Assembly: GCA_965243775.1 (NCBI GenBank)
Contig: CBDEWF010000078.1
Coordinates: 115,157-179,156 of the forward strand
Source of the DNA: Sansalvadorimonas sp965243775
GTDB lineage: Bacteria > Pseudomonadota > Gammaproteobacteria > Pseudomonadales > Endozoicomonadaceae
Direction: 5' to 3'
DNA length: 64,000 nt
Below the pieces are notes generated by a model that was not told the DNA's origin, did no database searches, and saw only the letters and a program-made list of their open reading frames with translations. Position 1 is the stretch's first letter, and every line of letters starts with the position of its first letter. The translations under genes and the position numbers were made by a program. Positions 16,967-24,130 of the stretch are shown piece by piece.

Positions 16967-17122
16967 ATGAAAAAGAGACTTTTCTCAGATATTTTTCAAA
17001 AGCGCCATCTGCCAGATACTTCCCGTTTCTTAAAAAAGCCCCTCTTTCAGGGGTTTTTTTTGATCTCCCGAAGCTGCTCGCTGACAGTCGTTGCACCCAC
17101 CGACTGTCACAGCCGCACCTGA
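16967..17122 (+). CDS. pyrL: pyrBI leader peptide (attenuator peptide)
   Basis: A 51-codon ORF starts ATG AAA AAG AGA, runs through the whole terminator hairpin at 17032-17061 and stops 36 bp before pyrB. The peptide begins MKKRLFSDIF and includes KKPLFQGFFLISRSC, where the FF run is encoded by the terminator T tract. This reproduces the E. coli pyrBI design. There, low UTP makes RNA polymerase pause in U-rich leader RNA, the ribosome catches up, and translation through the hairpin prevents termination. U-rich tracts (CTTTTC, ATTTTTC) precede the hairpin as the model needs. The sequence is unlike E. coli PyrL, so the call is by position and architecture. The ribosome-binding site is weak. Confidence 0.7.
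   Translation: MKKRLFSDIFQKRHLPDTSRFLKKPLFQGFFLISRSCSLTVVAPTDCHSRT
17032..17061 (+). terminator. pyrBI attenuator
   Basis: Stem CCCCT / AGGGG with loop CTTTC is preceded by A6 and followed by eight Ts. It lies inside the leader ORF and 98 bp before pyrB. Confidence 0.85.
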
Positions 17123-17158
17123 CCACTACCAATATCCATAAGGACAGGTACGCTCGAC

Positions 17159-18079
17159 ATGACTAACCCGCTTTATAAAAAGCACATAGTGTCCATCACT
17201 GATCTTTCCAGAGAAGAGCTGGAGTTGATTGTCTCAACCGCTCTAAGCCTTAAGAAAACACCCAGATCCGGACTACTGGATGGTAAGGTCATTGCCAGCT
17301 GTTTCTTTGAAGCCTCAACCCGAACTCGCCTCTCTTTTGAGACAGCCGTTCAGCGGCTGGGAGGCACCTTTATCGGTTTTGCCGAAGGTGGCAATACCTC
17401 TGCCAAAAAAGGGGAAACTCTGGCCGATTCTATCCAGGTCATATCGTCTTACACCGATGCAGTGGTTATGCGCCACCCTCAGGAAGGGGCGGCCAGACTG
17501 GCTTCAGAGTTCTCTACAGTTCCAGTCATCAATGGTGGAGATGGTTCCAACCAGCATCCCACCCAGACCCTGCTGGATCTGTTTAGTATCTATGAATCCC
17601 AGGGAACCCTGGACGGATTGAAAGTTGCGTTTTGTGGTGACCTCAAATATGGCCGCACAGTTCACTCACTGGCCCAGGCCCTCTGTCGATTTGGTGCCGA
17701 GTTCACTTTCCTGGCTCCAGGCGCATTGGCCATGCCAGACTACCTGCTGCAGGAATTCGAAGAAGCCGGTGTAACATACCACCAGGCCAACTGTTTTGAA
17801 GAAATTGTCCACAAAGCGGATATTCTCTACATGACCCGGGTTCAGAAAGAACGCTTTGATGAAACCGAGTACAAGCATATTGCTTCCCGCTATATCCTGA
17901 CCGCCGACCACCTGAAAGAGGCCAAACCCAACCTGCGGGTTCTACACCCTCTGCCCCGGGTTGATGAGATCACTGTAGACGTAGATGCCACTCCCCATGC
18001 CTACTATTTTCAGCAGGCCGAGAACGGTGTCTATGCCAGAGAAGCCCTGATGGCTTTGGTTCTGAATGAAAGTATTTAA
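17159..18079 (+). CDS. pyrB: Aspartate carbamoyltransferase, catalytic chain
   Basis: PyrB condenses carbamoyl phosphate with aspartate, the first committed step of pyrimidine synthesis. The 306-residue protein shows the carbamoyl-phosphate loop STRTRLSFETA, the KKGETLADS loop from the neighbouring subunit, HPTQTLLDLF, and HPLPRVDEI with the aspartate-loop residues. The start at 17159 (MTNPLYKKHIVSITDLSREEL) aligns with E. coli PyrB. pyrI follows after 11 bp, so the product should be the dodecameric, CTP-inhibited holoenzyme. Expression is probably controlled by the upstream attenuator. Confidence 0.98.
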   Translation: MTNPLYKKHIVSITDLSREELELIVSTALSLKKTPRSGLLDGKVIASCFFEASTRTRLSFETAVQRLGGTFIGFAEGGNTSAKKGETLADSIQVISSYTDAVVMRHPQEGAARLASEFSTVPVINGGDGSNQHPTQTLLDLFSIYESQGTLDGLKVAFCGDLKYGRTVHSLAQALCRFGAEFTFLAPGALAMPDYLLQEFEEAGVTYHQANCFEEIVHKADILYMTRVQKERFDETEYKHIASRYILTADHLKEAKPNLRVLHPLPRVDEITVDVDATPHAYYFQQAENGVYAREALMALVLNESI

Positions 18080-18090
18080 AGAGGTGAGTC

Positions 18091-18552
18091 ATGGTTGAGA
18101 AGAGAAAACTCCAGGTCGAAGCTATAAACACTGGTACGGTGATCGACCATATACCCGCCGGCCAAGGCATCAAAATCCTGCGCCAGCTGCAGTTACTGGG
18201 TACCGATCTGCGTATCACAGTCGGTTTTAACCTGCCCAGCCAGGAGTTGGGTATGAAGGATATTATCAAGGTTGAGAACCGCCTGTTTGACGAGACTGAG
18301 GCCAGTGAGCTGGGCCTGTTTGCCCCCAAAGCCACCATTAATGTTATCAAGGACTACTCCGTTCGGGGCAAGTTCAAGATGAGTCTTCCCGAACAGCTGG
18401 AAGGCGTTTTTGAATGCCCTAACTCCAACTGTATTACCCATAATGAGCCAGTTCAGAGCTCCTTTTGGTTAAAAGAGAGCAGCGGAGATATCCAGATGAA
18501 ATGTAAATACTGCGAGAAGAGTTTCAGCAAGGATATTGTGGCTGGCCTTTAG
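18091..18552 (+). CDS. pyrI: Aspartate carbamoyltransferase, regulatory chain
   Basis: The 153-residue regulatory subunit binds CTP and ATP in its N-terminal domain (LQVEAINTGTVIDHIPAGQG) and contacts PyrB through a C-terminal zinc domain. The zinc cysteines are the pairs CPNSNC and CKYC, with the same spacing as in E. coli PyrI. The Shine-Dalgarno GAGGTGAG precedes the ATG. It is the second gene of the pyrBI operon; a hairpin about 37 bp after its stop may end the transcript. Confidence 0.98.
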   Translation: MVEKRKLQVEAINTGTVIDHIPAGQGIKILRQLQLLGTDLRITVGFNLPSQELGMKDIIKVENRLFDETEASELGLFAPKATINVIKDYSVRGKFKMSLPEQLEGVFECPNSNCITHNEPVQSSFWLKESSGDIQMKCKYCEKSFSKDIVAGL

Positions 18553-18588
18553 CCCACACCACCGACATTCCTCCCCTCCCCCCTTCTG

Positions 18589-18608
18589 GCGGCAGTTAAC
18601 CCTGCCGC
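18589..18608 (+). terminator. Possible terminator after pyrI
   Basis: Stem GCGGCAG / CTGCCGC with a 6-base loop is followed by TTCTCT, so the T tract is imperfect. Confidence 0.45.
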
Positions 18609-18685
18609 TTCTCTATTCGTTGAACTTTTCAATAGGACTTTGGTCTTAAGGGTACAGATAACTATTTCAGCAAAGGGAGTTGATC

Positions 18686-19390
18686 ATGCTGCGGACTGCA
18701 TTCACACAGGTTTTCAGACCTGCAAAACTGTCTTTTGACAGACAATTTCAAACTGCCTGTCACTACTGTGGCCGGGCTGTCTCAATCTTGAAAAAAACGA
18801 GGCAAAAAGCTATTACAGCTGGTCCAGCTACAGAATCAAATCATCCTATTTTTAACCATTTCCAGAAACGTATCGGCGAAGTAAAGGTCTCTTTGGCCAC
18901 TGTTTCTGCGGAATTTACCCACAGGAATGTATCAGAATACGGTTTATGGATGGCTCACAAGCTGATTGACTCAGTGTTCTGGGATGGTCTCTGCAAAACT
19001 TTTTTCAAACGCGAGGCTCTGGCCATGATCAACCCAGCCCTGCCCCTTGTCAGCCAGATGGTGATCGAAAACTCACCCAGCATGGATGAGCTTCAAGAAC
19101 ATGCCTGCCGCGTTGCCAACAATGCTGTTGTCTCCAATCAGGTCGAAGATCTGAGGGAAGCCGGTTGTTTCGAATGTCCACCTGATGTTTCCAAGAGCAT
19201 TGCTGCTTCCAAAAGCATCGCGCTATCACCTGTGCAGGGCCATTTTAGGGTGGAAGAGACAACGGTCGATTCGAATAGCTACCTGTTTGTCAACCCGACT
19301 AACAGTCTTGCTATCCCGACCCTTCCAACAAAGAGCATCAAGACTGCTGCCACACGTGGTTTTTTGAACAGCTTCATTTGGGTACGTTAA
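18686..19390 (+). CDS. Protein of unknown function (234 aa)
   Basis: I do not recognise this gene. The ATG at 18686 has an AAGGGAG Shine-Dalgarno 6 bases upstream, which decides the start over the TTG at 18680. The product has no clear membrane segment. It starts with a basic, possibly amphipathic region (MLRTAFTQVFRPAKLSFDRQF), contains a CHYC pair near residue 30, and has a helical middle part (about 55-150) and a Ser/Thr-rich C-terminus. It is flanked by sequences sharing the motif TTGGTCTTA/TTGGTCTAA, and a strong terminator-like hairpin follows. Base composition is like the neighbours. Coding is supported by length and the ribosome-binding site only. Confidence 0.6.
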   Translation: MLRTAFTQVFRPAKLSFDRQFQTACHYCGRAVSILKKTRQKAITAGPATESNHPIFNHFQKRIGEVKVSLATVSAEFTHRNVSEYGLWMAHKLIDSVFWDGLCKTFFKREALAMINPALPLVSQMVIENSPSMDELQEHACRVANNAVVSNQVEDLREAGCFECPPDVSKSIAASKSIALSPVQGHFRVEETTVDSNSYLFVNPTNSLAIPTLPTKSIKTAATRGFLNSFIWVR

Positions 19391-19400
19391 AACATCCGAC

Positions 19401-19477
19401 TTAGACCAAGGTCTATAGCCTTCCCACTCCTCAGCCCAAGGTAAGAGAAAAATACTGTTTCTCCTACCTTGGTCTAA
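19401..19477 (+). promoter_or_regulatory. Mutually exclusive hairpins after the unknown gene
   Basis: CCAAGGTAAGAGAAA (19436-19450) pairs with TTTCTCCTACCTTGG (19458-19472), forming a strong terminator-like hairpin. TTAGACCAAGGT (19401-19412) can instead pair with ACCTTGGTCTAA (19466-19477), which would break it. TAGACCAAGGTCTA (19402-19415) is itself a two-armed palindrome. Confidence 0.55.
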
Positions 19478-19607
19478 TACTTTCCCAAGGCTGGTTATGC
19501 CATTCTCTTAAAGCAGGGAACTTTTCTATAAAAAAAAACTCAAATAATAACAATAGAGTTTGATCTATGAACGATTCAGTTCAAAGGTGAGAAAAGAGGA
19601 GAGTGCT

Positions 19608-19895
19608 ATGAACGGTATACGTATTCCTCCAGCCATGCCTCCTGCAGGATTCAACCTGACTACAGCGGCAGCGGGCTACTCGGTCAACTTCGAGGAAGAG
19701 AAAACCTTCTGGGCAAGTATGTTGGTGGTTGTGACCCCAAATATTCCCCGTAAGCTCAAGCGCAAAAAGAGCCGCCGAGAAAGAGAGCGGGACGCCTCCT
19801 GCCTGGGCAAGGTTCTTCGCCGTTACCGGATCGGGGGTACCAATATGAAGAGATCCTCCGGGGGAGCTTCACGATATGATGAGCCTCAGGAATAA
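19608..19895 (+). CDS. Small basic protein of unknown function (95 aa)
   Basis: I do not recognise this gene. The start is the ATG at 19608, with GAGGAG 7 bases upstream; an earlier TTG at 19560 is in frame but lacks a ribosome-binding site. The N-terminal part (MNGIRIPPAMPPAGFNLTT) is proline-rich. The middle is hydrophobic (WASMLVVVTP). A strongly basic stretch follows (KLKRKKSRRERERD, about residues 48-61) that could bind nucleic acid or act as a localisation tag. No operon partner is obvious; the gaps on both sides exceed 200 bp. Confidence 0.5.
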   Translation: MNGIRIPPAMPPAGFNLTTAAAGYSVNFEEEKTFWASMLVVVTPNIPRKLKRKKSRRERERDASCLGKVLRRYRIGGTNMKRSSGGASRYDEPQE

Positions 19896-20252
19896 CGCAG
19901 GGATAAATAAGCATTCACACAATCTGTTGCTGGGTCAGGCCGCATCTCTGATTAGCAAAAGCCTGCCTCCTCTTCTACTTTTTTTGTAGCATTCGTCAGC
20001 CAGTGAACAATTCCACACCATGGTCACTGTTCCCTATTCAATAAAAAAAGCAATTCAAAACACTACCTGCTCCCAAAAGGCTTGCCGTTATGCTCTTTTA
20101 TTAGCTACCAACTCAGATAGTCAAATATGCAGAGTGATTAAGCGCCAGCGTACCCACTTCTTTCTGCCAGGTTATCTCCGTGAAATATCTGGTGAAACCA
20201 GAAATGAATAAGAATTCAAATTTCAGCTTTTTTTTTTCTATGCCTTTTTACA
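19896..20252. other. Intergenic region, 357 bp
   Basis: The stretch is AT-rich with T runs. A 63-codon plus-strand frame at 20020-20211 (MVTVPYSIKKAIQ...) has no ribosome-binding site and no recognisable feature, so I do not call it a gene. Confidence 0.4.
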
Positions 20253-21161
20253 ATGTCTGTACTCTATTCAGAGGTAGCTCCTGCCTCAGGTAACTCTTTA
20301 TCTAAGGCATTTAATAGCTGGTTCTGGCTGGCCCGATCAAAAGGCAAGGCCAACAGTGTTCCCCTGTTGAGTTATCTTTTGCGCATTACAGGTGTTGCAC
20401 AGGATGGGAATGCTGTTATTTCGGCCATTTCCACACCTGTACCAATCAGGGCCAGCAGCTCTCTGCGTTTAATATCACAGTACCCATGGAGAACTCAGCC
20501 CGAACTCCACCTGATGATACTCAGGATGAACTCAAACACTGTATATCAGGTTCATCAGCCCAGAGTTCACCCCCTGGAAATTATTGCCAATGGCTTGCCT
20601 GATGTAGAAGAATTCATGGATTGCCTGTTTACCGGAGATGAACCTCATGCACCTCCATGGCTGGAAAACATCCACAGCTTTCCCGGCATTCTCAATGGAT
20701 TACTGACCCCTTCCTTTTATCAAGGCCACATATCAAAAGACCGGACAACACAAATTTTTACTCCACAACTGCTTGGCAGCCCCGGCAGACAACTGCAAAG
20801 TAAAAGAGAAGTTACCCCCCTGTCAGAAGCCCAGGCTCATTTTCTGTTCACTCAGGACCCTCTACCTATGATAAAGGAAGTTTCCCCAGCAGCTGCCAAT
20901 AAAAATTCCTCGTTTCTGAAGTTAGGCGTTGCCCCACATCCAGGAGCCTGTTCCATTTTTATGTGGGACGGAGAGATGTTGATGATTACCCGGGATGCCA
21001 ACAACGACATAGTTATGCTGGCTTCTCACGATTTGCTGCTCAGGCTGAACTGGTTTACCGGGCAGTGCAGCCCTTCTGGTATCTTCACCAAACCAGAATA
21101 CTGGGACCCTGCCGGTCTGAAGCGACAGACAAACTCACTGCCTAGTGGAGACACTGACTAA
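20253..21161 (+). CDS. Protein of unknown function (302 aa)
   Basis: I do not recognise this family. The frame opens at ATG 20253 after a T-rich stretch with no clear Shine-Dalgarno; later ATGs exist. There is no signal peptide or membrane segment. The middle part is rich in His and Pro (YQVHQPRVHPLEIIANGLPDVEEF), and the C-terminal part (MWDGEMLMITRDANNDIVMLASHDLLLRL) looks like a beta-rich fold. Codon use resembles the neighbouring genes. It precedes rhlB by 238 bp. It may be lineage-specific. Confidence 0.55.
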   Translation: MSVLYSEVAPASGNSLSKAFNSWFWLARSKGKANSVPLLSYLLRITGVAQDGNAVISAISTPVPIRASSSLRLISQYPWRTQPELHLMILRMNSNTVYQVHQPRVHPLEIIANGLPDVEEFMDCLFTGDEPHAPPWLENIHSFPGILNGLLTPSFYQGHISKDRTTQIFTPQLLGSPGRQLQSKREVTPLSEAQAHFLFTQDPLPMIKEVSPAAANKNSSFLKLGVAPHPGACSIFMWDGEMLMITRDANNDIVMLASHDLLLRLNWFTGQCSPSGIFTKPEYWDPAGLKRQTNSLPSGDTD

Positions 21162-21165
21162 GATC

Positions 21166-21300
21166 ATGAGAATAGACATCCACAACTTTATCCAGAAAGC
21201 GTTCTACCTGACAAAAACCTTCCAGAACACCACAAGTATCGACAACTCTTCCCTGGCAACCGATAATGCACTCATTATCCCATCTTCCCTGCCCCTTTAA
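21166..21300 (+). CDS. Possible 44-codon ORF downstream of the unknown gene
   Basis: The frame starts ATG 21166 (MRIDIHNFIQKAFYLTKTFQ) only 4 bases after the stop of the preceding gene and ends TAA at 21300. A GGAG lies about 16 bases upstream, too far for a strong site. It could be a translationally coupled short peptide or chance. Confidence 0.2.
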   Translation: MRIDIHNFIQKAFYLTKTFQNTTSIDNSSLATDNALIIPSSLPL

Positions 21301-21399
21301 TACTGCAGGGGCGATGTCAGTACAGCCCGCAAAACCCGGCGACCCAGCCAGGAAAAAGTTCAGGGCTGATCCATTTTCAGATAAGGGAAACAGCCAGAC

Positions 21400-22821
21400 T
21401 TGAGTGGTTTTCTAAATATTTTCAGCCGGAACAACAAACACCGTAACCGGACTGGCAGTGGTCGCAGAAAAAGTACTGCGCCTGCGGGTAGTACACCAGA
21501 CAATCAGCATCCTCGCTCCAAAAGCAAGGGAGCCGGTGGAGACTCTCGTAAGCAGGGAAAGCGTCCAAACCGCAACCCCCACCGGCGCCACCGCCATCAC
21601 AATAAGCCGGCCCAGGCAACCGAAATGGCATGGGATATCAGCCAGTTTCAGGTACCTGAGGAAACCGGCAAAACCCGTTTCCATGACTTCGACCTCCCTG
21701 ACACTCTGATGCACGGTATTGCCGATCAGAGCTTCCAGTACTGCACGCCCATTCAGGCCGAGGTGCTTGGTGCCACAATGCAGGGGCGTGATGCTATCGG
21801 CAAGGCCCAGACCGGCACTGGCAAAACAGCAGCTTTCCTGATAGCCACCATTAAACAGCTTCTGGAAGTCCCTCCACCAGACCAGCGTTTCCTAGGCGAA
21901 CCCCGGGCCGTCATTATTGCTCCGACCCGTGAGCTGGCCATGCAGATCCATAAGGATGCTCTGGCTCTGACCAAACACACTAAACTGAATGCCGTTATGG
22001 TCGTTGGAGGCATGGATTATGAGAAGCAGCGTCAGCAACTACAGGCTGACTATGTTGATATTCTGGTAGCAACCCCCGGTCGCCTCCTGGACTACTGTGA
22101 GCGACGCGATCTCTATCTGGATCTGACGGAAACCCTGGTTATTGATGAAGCTGATCGTATGCTGGATATGGGCTTCATTCCCCAGGTGCGCCGCATCGTC
22201 CGCTCCACACCACGCCCAGGTGACAGGCAGACCCTGCTGTTTTCCGCCACCTTCAGTGAAGACGTTATTCGTCTGGGAGAACAGTGGACCTGGCACCCAC
22301 TGCAGGTTGAAATTGAACCGGAAAGTGTAGCGACAGATACCGTTGATCAAAAAGTCTGGATTGTCAGCACTGATGAAAAATACAAGGTGCTGTTCAACAT
22401 GATCACCCGCCAGGATCTTGAGCGGGTTATTGTCTTTACCAATCGCCGGGATCAGACACGCCGCCTGACCGAAAAGCTGCGCAAGGATAATATTCGCGCC
22501 GATATGCTCTCTGGAGATGTTCCACAGAAAAAGCGCATCAAAACTCTGGAAGATTTCCGTGCCGGTCGAATTCGTGTTCTAGTCGCCACTGACGTTGCCG
22601 GCCGGGGTATCCATGTCGACGGTATATCCCATGTCGTCAACTACAACCTTCCAGAAGATCCGGAAGATTATGTGCATCGTATTGGGCGCACAGGTCGGGC
22701 TGGCACCACAGGAATTTCTATCAGCTTTGCCTGTGAAGATGAGTCATTCCTGATTCCCACCCTTGAAGAGCTGCTGGGCGATCGCCTGTCCTGCACAACC
22801 CCGCCGGCAGAGCTGCTTTAA
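21400..22821 (+). CDS. rhlB: DEAD-box ATP-dependent RNA helicase RhlB
   Basis: RhlB unwinds structured RNA and is part of the RNase E degradosome in relatives. The start is a TTG at 21400 with AAGGGA about 10 bases upstream. An 85-residue basic, disordered N-terminus (RNNKHRNRTGSGRRK, then Lys/Arg/His-rich) precedes the helicase core. Motifs in order: Q motif (FQYCTPIQAEVL), I (AQTGTGKTAAF), Ia (PTRELAMQ), Ib (TPGRLLDY), II (VIDEADRMLDMGF), III (LFSATF), IV (VIVFTNRR), V (VATDVAGRGIHVDGISHVVNY) and VI (HRIGRTGRAG). The FDLPDTLMHGIADQSF lead-in suits RhlB rather than SrmB or DeaD. The basic arm is long and may bind RNA. Confidence 0.9.
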   Translation: MSGFLNIFSRNNKHRNRTGSGRRKSTAPAGSTPDNQHPRSKSKGAGGDSRKQGKRPNRNPHRRHRHHNKPAQATEMAWDISQFQVPEETGKTRFHDFDLPDTLMHGIADQSFQYCTPIQAEVLGATMQGRDAIGKAQTGTGKTAAFLIATIKQLLEVPPPDQRFLGEPRAVIIAPTRELAMQIHKDALALTKHTKLNAVMVVGGMDYEKQRQQLQADYVDILVATPGRLLDYCERRDLYLDLTETLVIDEADRMLDMGFIPQVRRIVRSTPRPGDRQTLLFSATFSEDVIRLGEQWTWHPLQVEIEPESVATDTVDQKVWIVSTDEKYKVLFNMITRQDLERVIVFTNRRDQTRRLTEKLRKDNIRADMLSGDVPQKKRIKTLEDFRAGRIRVLVATDVAGRGIHVDGISHVVNYNLPEDPEDYVHRIGRTGRAGTTGISISFACEDESFLIPTLEELLGDRLSCTTPPAELL

Positions 22822-22841
22822 GCCTGCTGAAGCTATTTGGA

Positions 22842-22867
22842 AAGTACCCTGTTCTCCCGGGGTACTT
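22842..22867. terminator. Bidirectional terminator between rhlB and the oxidase-like gene
   Basis: The 8-bp stem AAGTACCC / GGGTACTT with a 10-base loop lies between two convergent genes. Confidence 0.65.
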
Positions 22868-22887
22868 GTTCTCCCCCTAAAAGACAT

Positions 22888-23358
22888 CTACTCTGGAAGG
22901 GCTATTGACACCCTCTTGTCCAGCAACAGGTTCTCCTCCCACTCTGGCTCCTGAAGAGAAAACGCCTGTTCAGGTGCCAGCTGGTATAGTCGACAGGGAC
23001 TATCACCAGCATAATCCTCTGCTTTGCCAGACACCCCCAACCCAGCCCGCTCAAAATAGACATGCATTCCTTCTTCCAGAACAGTCCCCCTGCAGATGCT
23101 GACCTGCCCGGACAGGTAAAGAGCCGAGGTCTCCTGAGATACCGAAGGTGGTTGATAAATCACCGCACAGGCATGGGGGTTTTGCTCCAAAAGTTTTGAA
23201 TGGCTGCTTGTGCGTGACGATATCCAGAACAGATTCCAGTCGGAATCATAGGCATAAAAAATAGGTGTAACCCAGGGAACAGCCTCTGCCGAGGCGGTGG
23301 CAATTACACAGTAATGATGGTTTTCAAGAAGCTCTTCAGCAGTCAGCTTGGTACCCAT
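22888..23358 (-). CDS. Pyridoxamine 5'-phosphate oxidase-like flavin-binding protein
   Basis: The 156-residue protein has the split-barrel pattern of the PNPOx-like superfamily: ENHHYCVIATASAEAVPWVTPIFYAYD, then LFWISSRTSSHSKLLEQNPHACAVIY, then LYLSGQVSI. Such proteins bind FMN, F420 or haem and act as small oxidoreductases; the substrate cannot be told from sequence. The start is placed at the ATG at 23358 because CTGAGGTGAGC precedes it. An ATG six codons earlier (23376) is also in frame. It sits between two convergent-type hairpins and looks monocistronic. Confidence 0.75.
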   Translation of the reverse strand: MGTKLTAEELLENHHYCVIATASAEAVPWVTPIFYAYDSDWNLFWISSRTSSHSKLLEQNPHACAVIYQPPSVSQETSALYLSGQVSICRGTVLEEGMHVYFERAGLGVSGKAEDYAGDSPCRLYQLAPEQAFSLQEPEWEENLLLDKRVSIALPE

Positions 23359-23404
23359 GCTCACCTCAGGATTCATTCACCAAAGAGAAAAACACGGGTC
23401 AATA

Positions 23405-23460
23405 GCCTAGTTCACAATTTCCATGGGACAGACCTGTGCTGTGGAAATTGTGAACTAGGC
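23405..23460. repeat. Perfect 19-bp inverted repeat between two minus-strand genes
   Basis: GCCTAGTTCACAATTTCCA (23405-23423) and its exact complement (23442-23460) are separated by 18 bp. The right arm contains the tapT stop codon. It may act as a terminator, although no T tract follows directly, or be a relic of a mobile element. Confidence 0.75.
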
Positions 23461-24070
23461 TTTGTAATTCTCTCTGAATACCTGCTCACCCATTGCTTCA
23501 ATCTGAAAACTGATCATACGATCAAAGGCCTGCAGCATCTGTTTACACCCTTGGGGCGGATGACCGGCCTGTTCCAGACAAGATGCAACCGCTTCCACCG
23601 TGGAGAGATAACCCTGCCCCCGGTACCTTGCGAATACGATACCAGGACTGCCCCGTCTCAGGAAGGGAAACACGTGGTAGTACTGCCAGCCGCGGATTCA
23701 GGTAGAGCATCCGTCTGGACTTGCGCCAGGTTGCGTCCAATACCACCAGCAAGCCTTCACCATACGGGCCTGCACGGCTCGCCATTTCTGCAGGTGTTAC
23801 CGCATTATCCCCTGGATAAAGCAGCCAGGTGCGTCCATGCCATAGATCCAGCAGGCTTGTCAGCTCTGCCTGCCGGGAAAAATCCTCACCAGAAAAAACC
23901 TGACAACCGGCAACACCAAGGCGGACAATGCGCCCGGAATTGATAGCATGCCGTTTTTCCCGGGCTGTTTGCAAAATAACCACCTGCAAGGGACTGGCAA
24001 ATGATTCCACTCCTTTACAGATACAAACTGAGAGAGGACGCTCACAACGCTGACACAAAACCCGGGACAT
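23455..24070 (-). pseudogene. tapT: tRNA-uridine aminocarboxypropyltransferase (DTW domain), frameshifted
   Basis: The family installs acp3U on tRNA. The N-terminal zinc site CQRCERPLSVCIC, the inner segment YPGDNA and the DATW signature in VVLDATWRKSRRM identify a TapT/YfiP protein. The frame from 24070 breaks after WYRIRKVPGAG. The expected continuation, YLSTVEAVASCLEQAG to ENYKA-stop, lies in another frame ending at 23455. The breakpoint falls in a run of five Cs (plus strand 23617-23621; GGGGG in the coding strand), and removing one G restores a full family-length protein of about 205 residues. It may be a recent pseudogene, a phase-variable homopolymer or an assembly error. Confidence 0.82.
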
Positions 24071-24130
24071 AAATTCCTAGAGTAACCTGACAAAAGCTGC
24101 AAGTATAAGTACCCAGACACCTGAAAACAT

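Noticed and set aside
20020..20211. 63-codon plus-strand ORF
   Set aside because: No ribosome-binding site, no motif, and the region looks non-coding.
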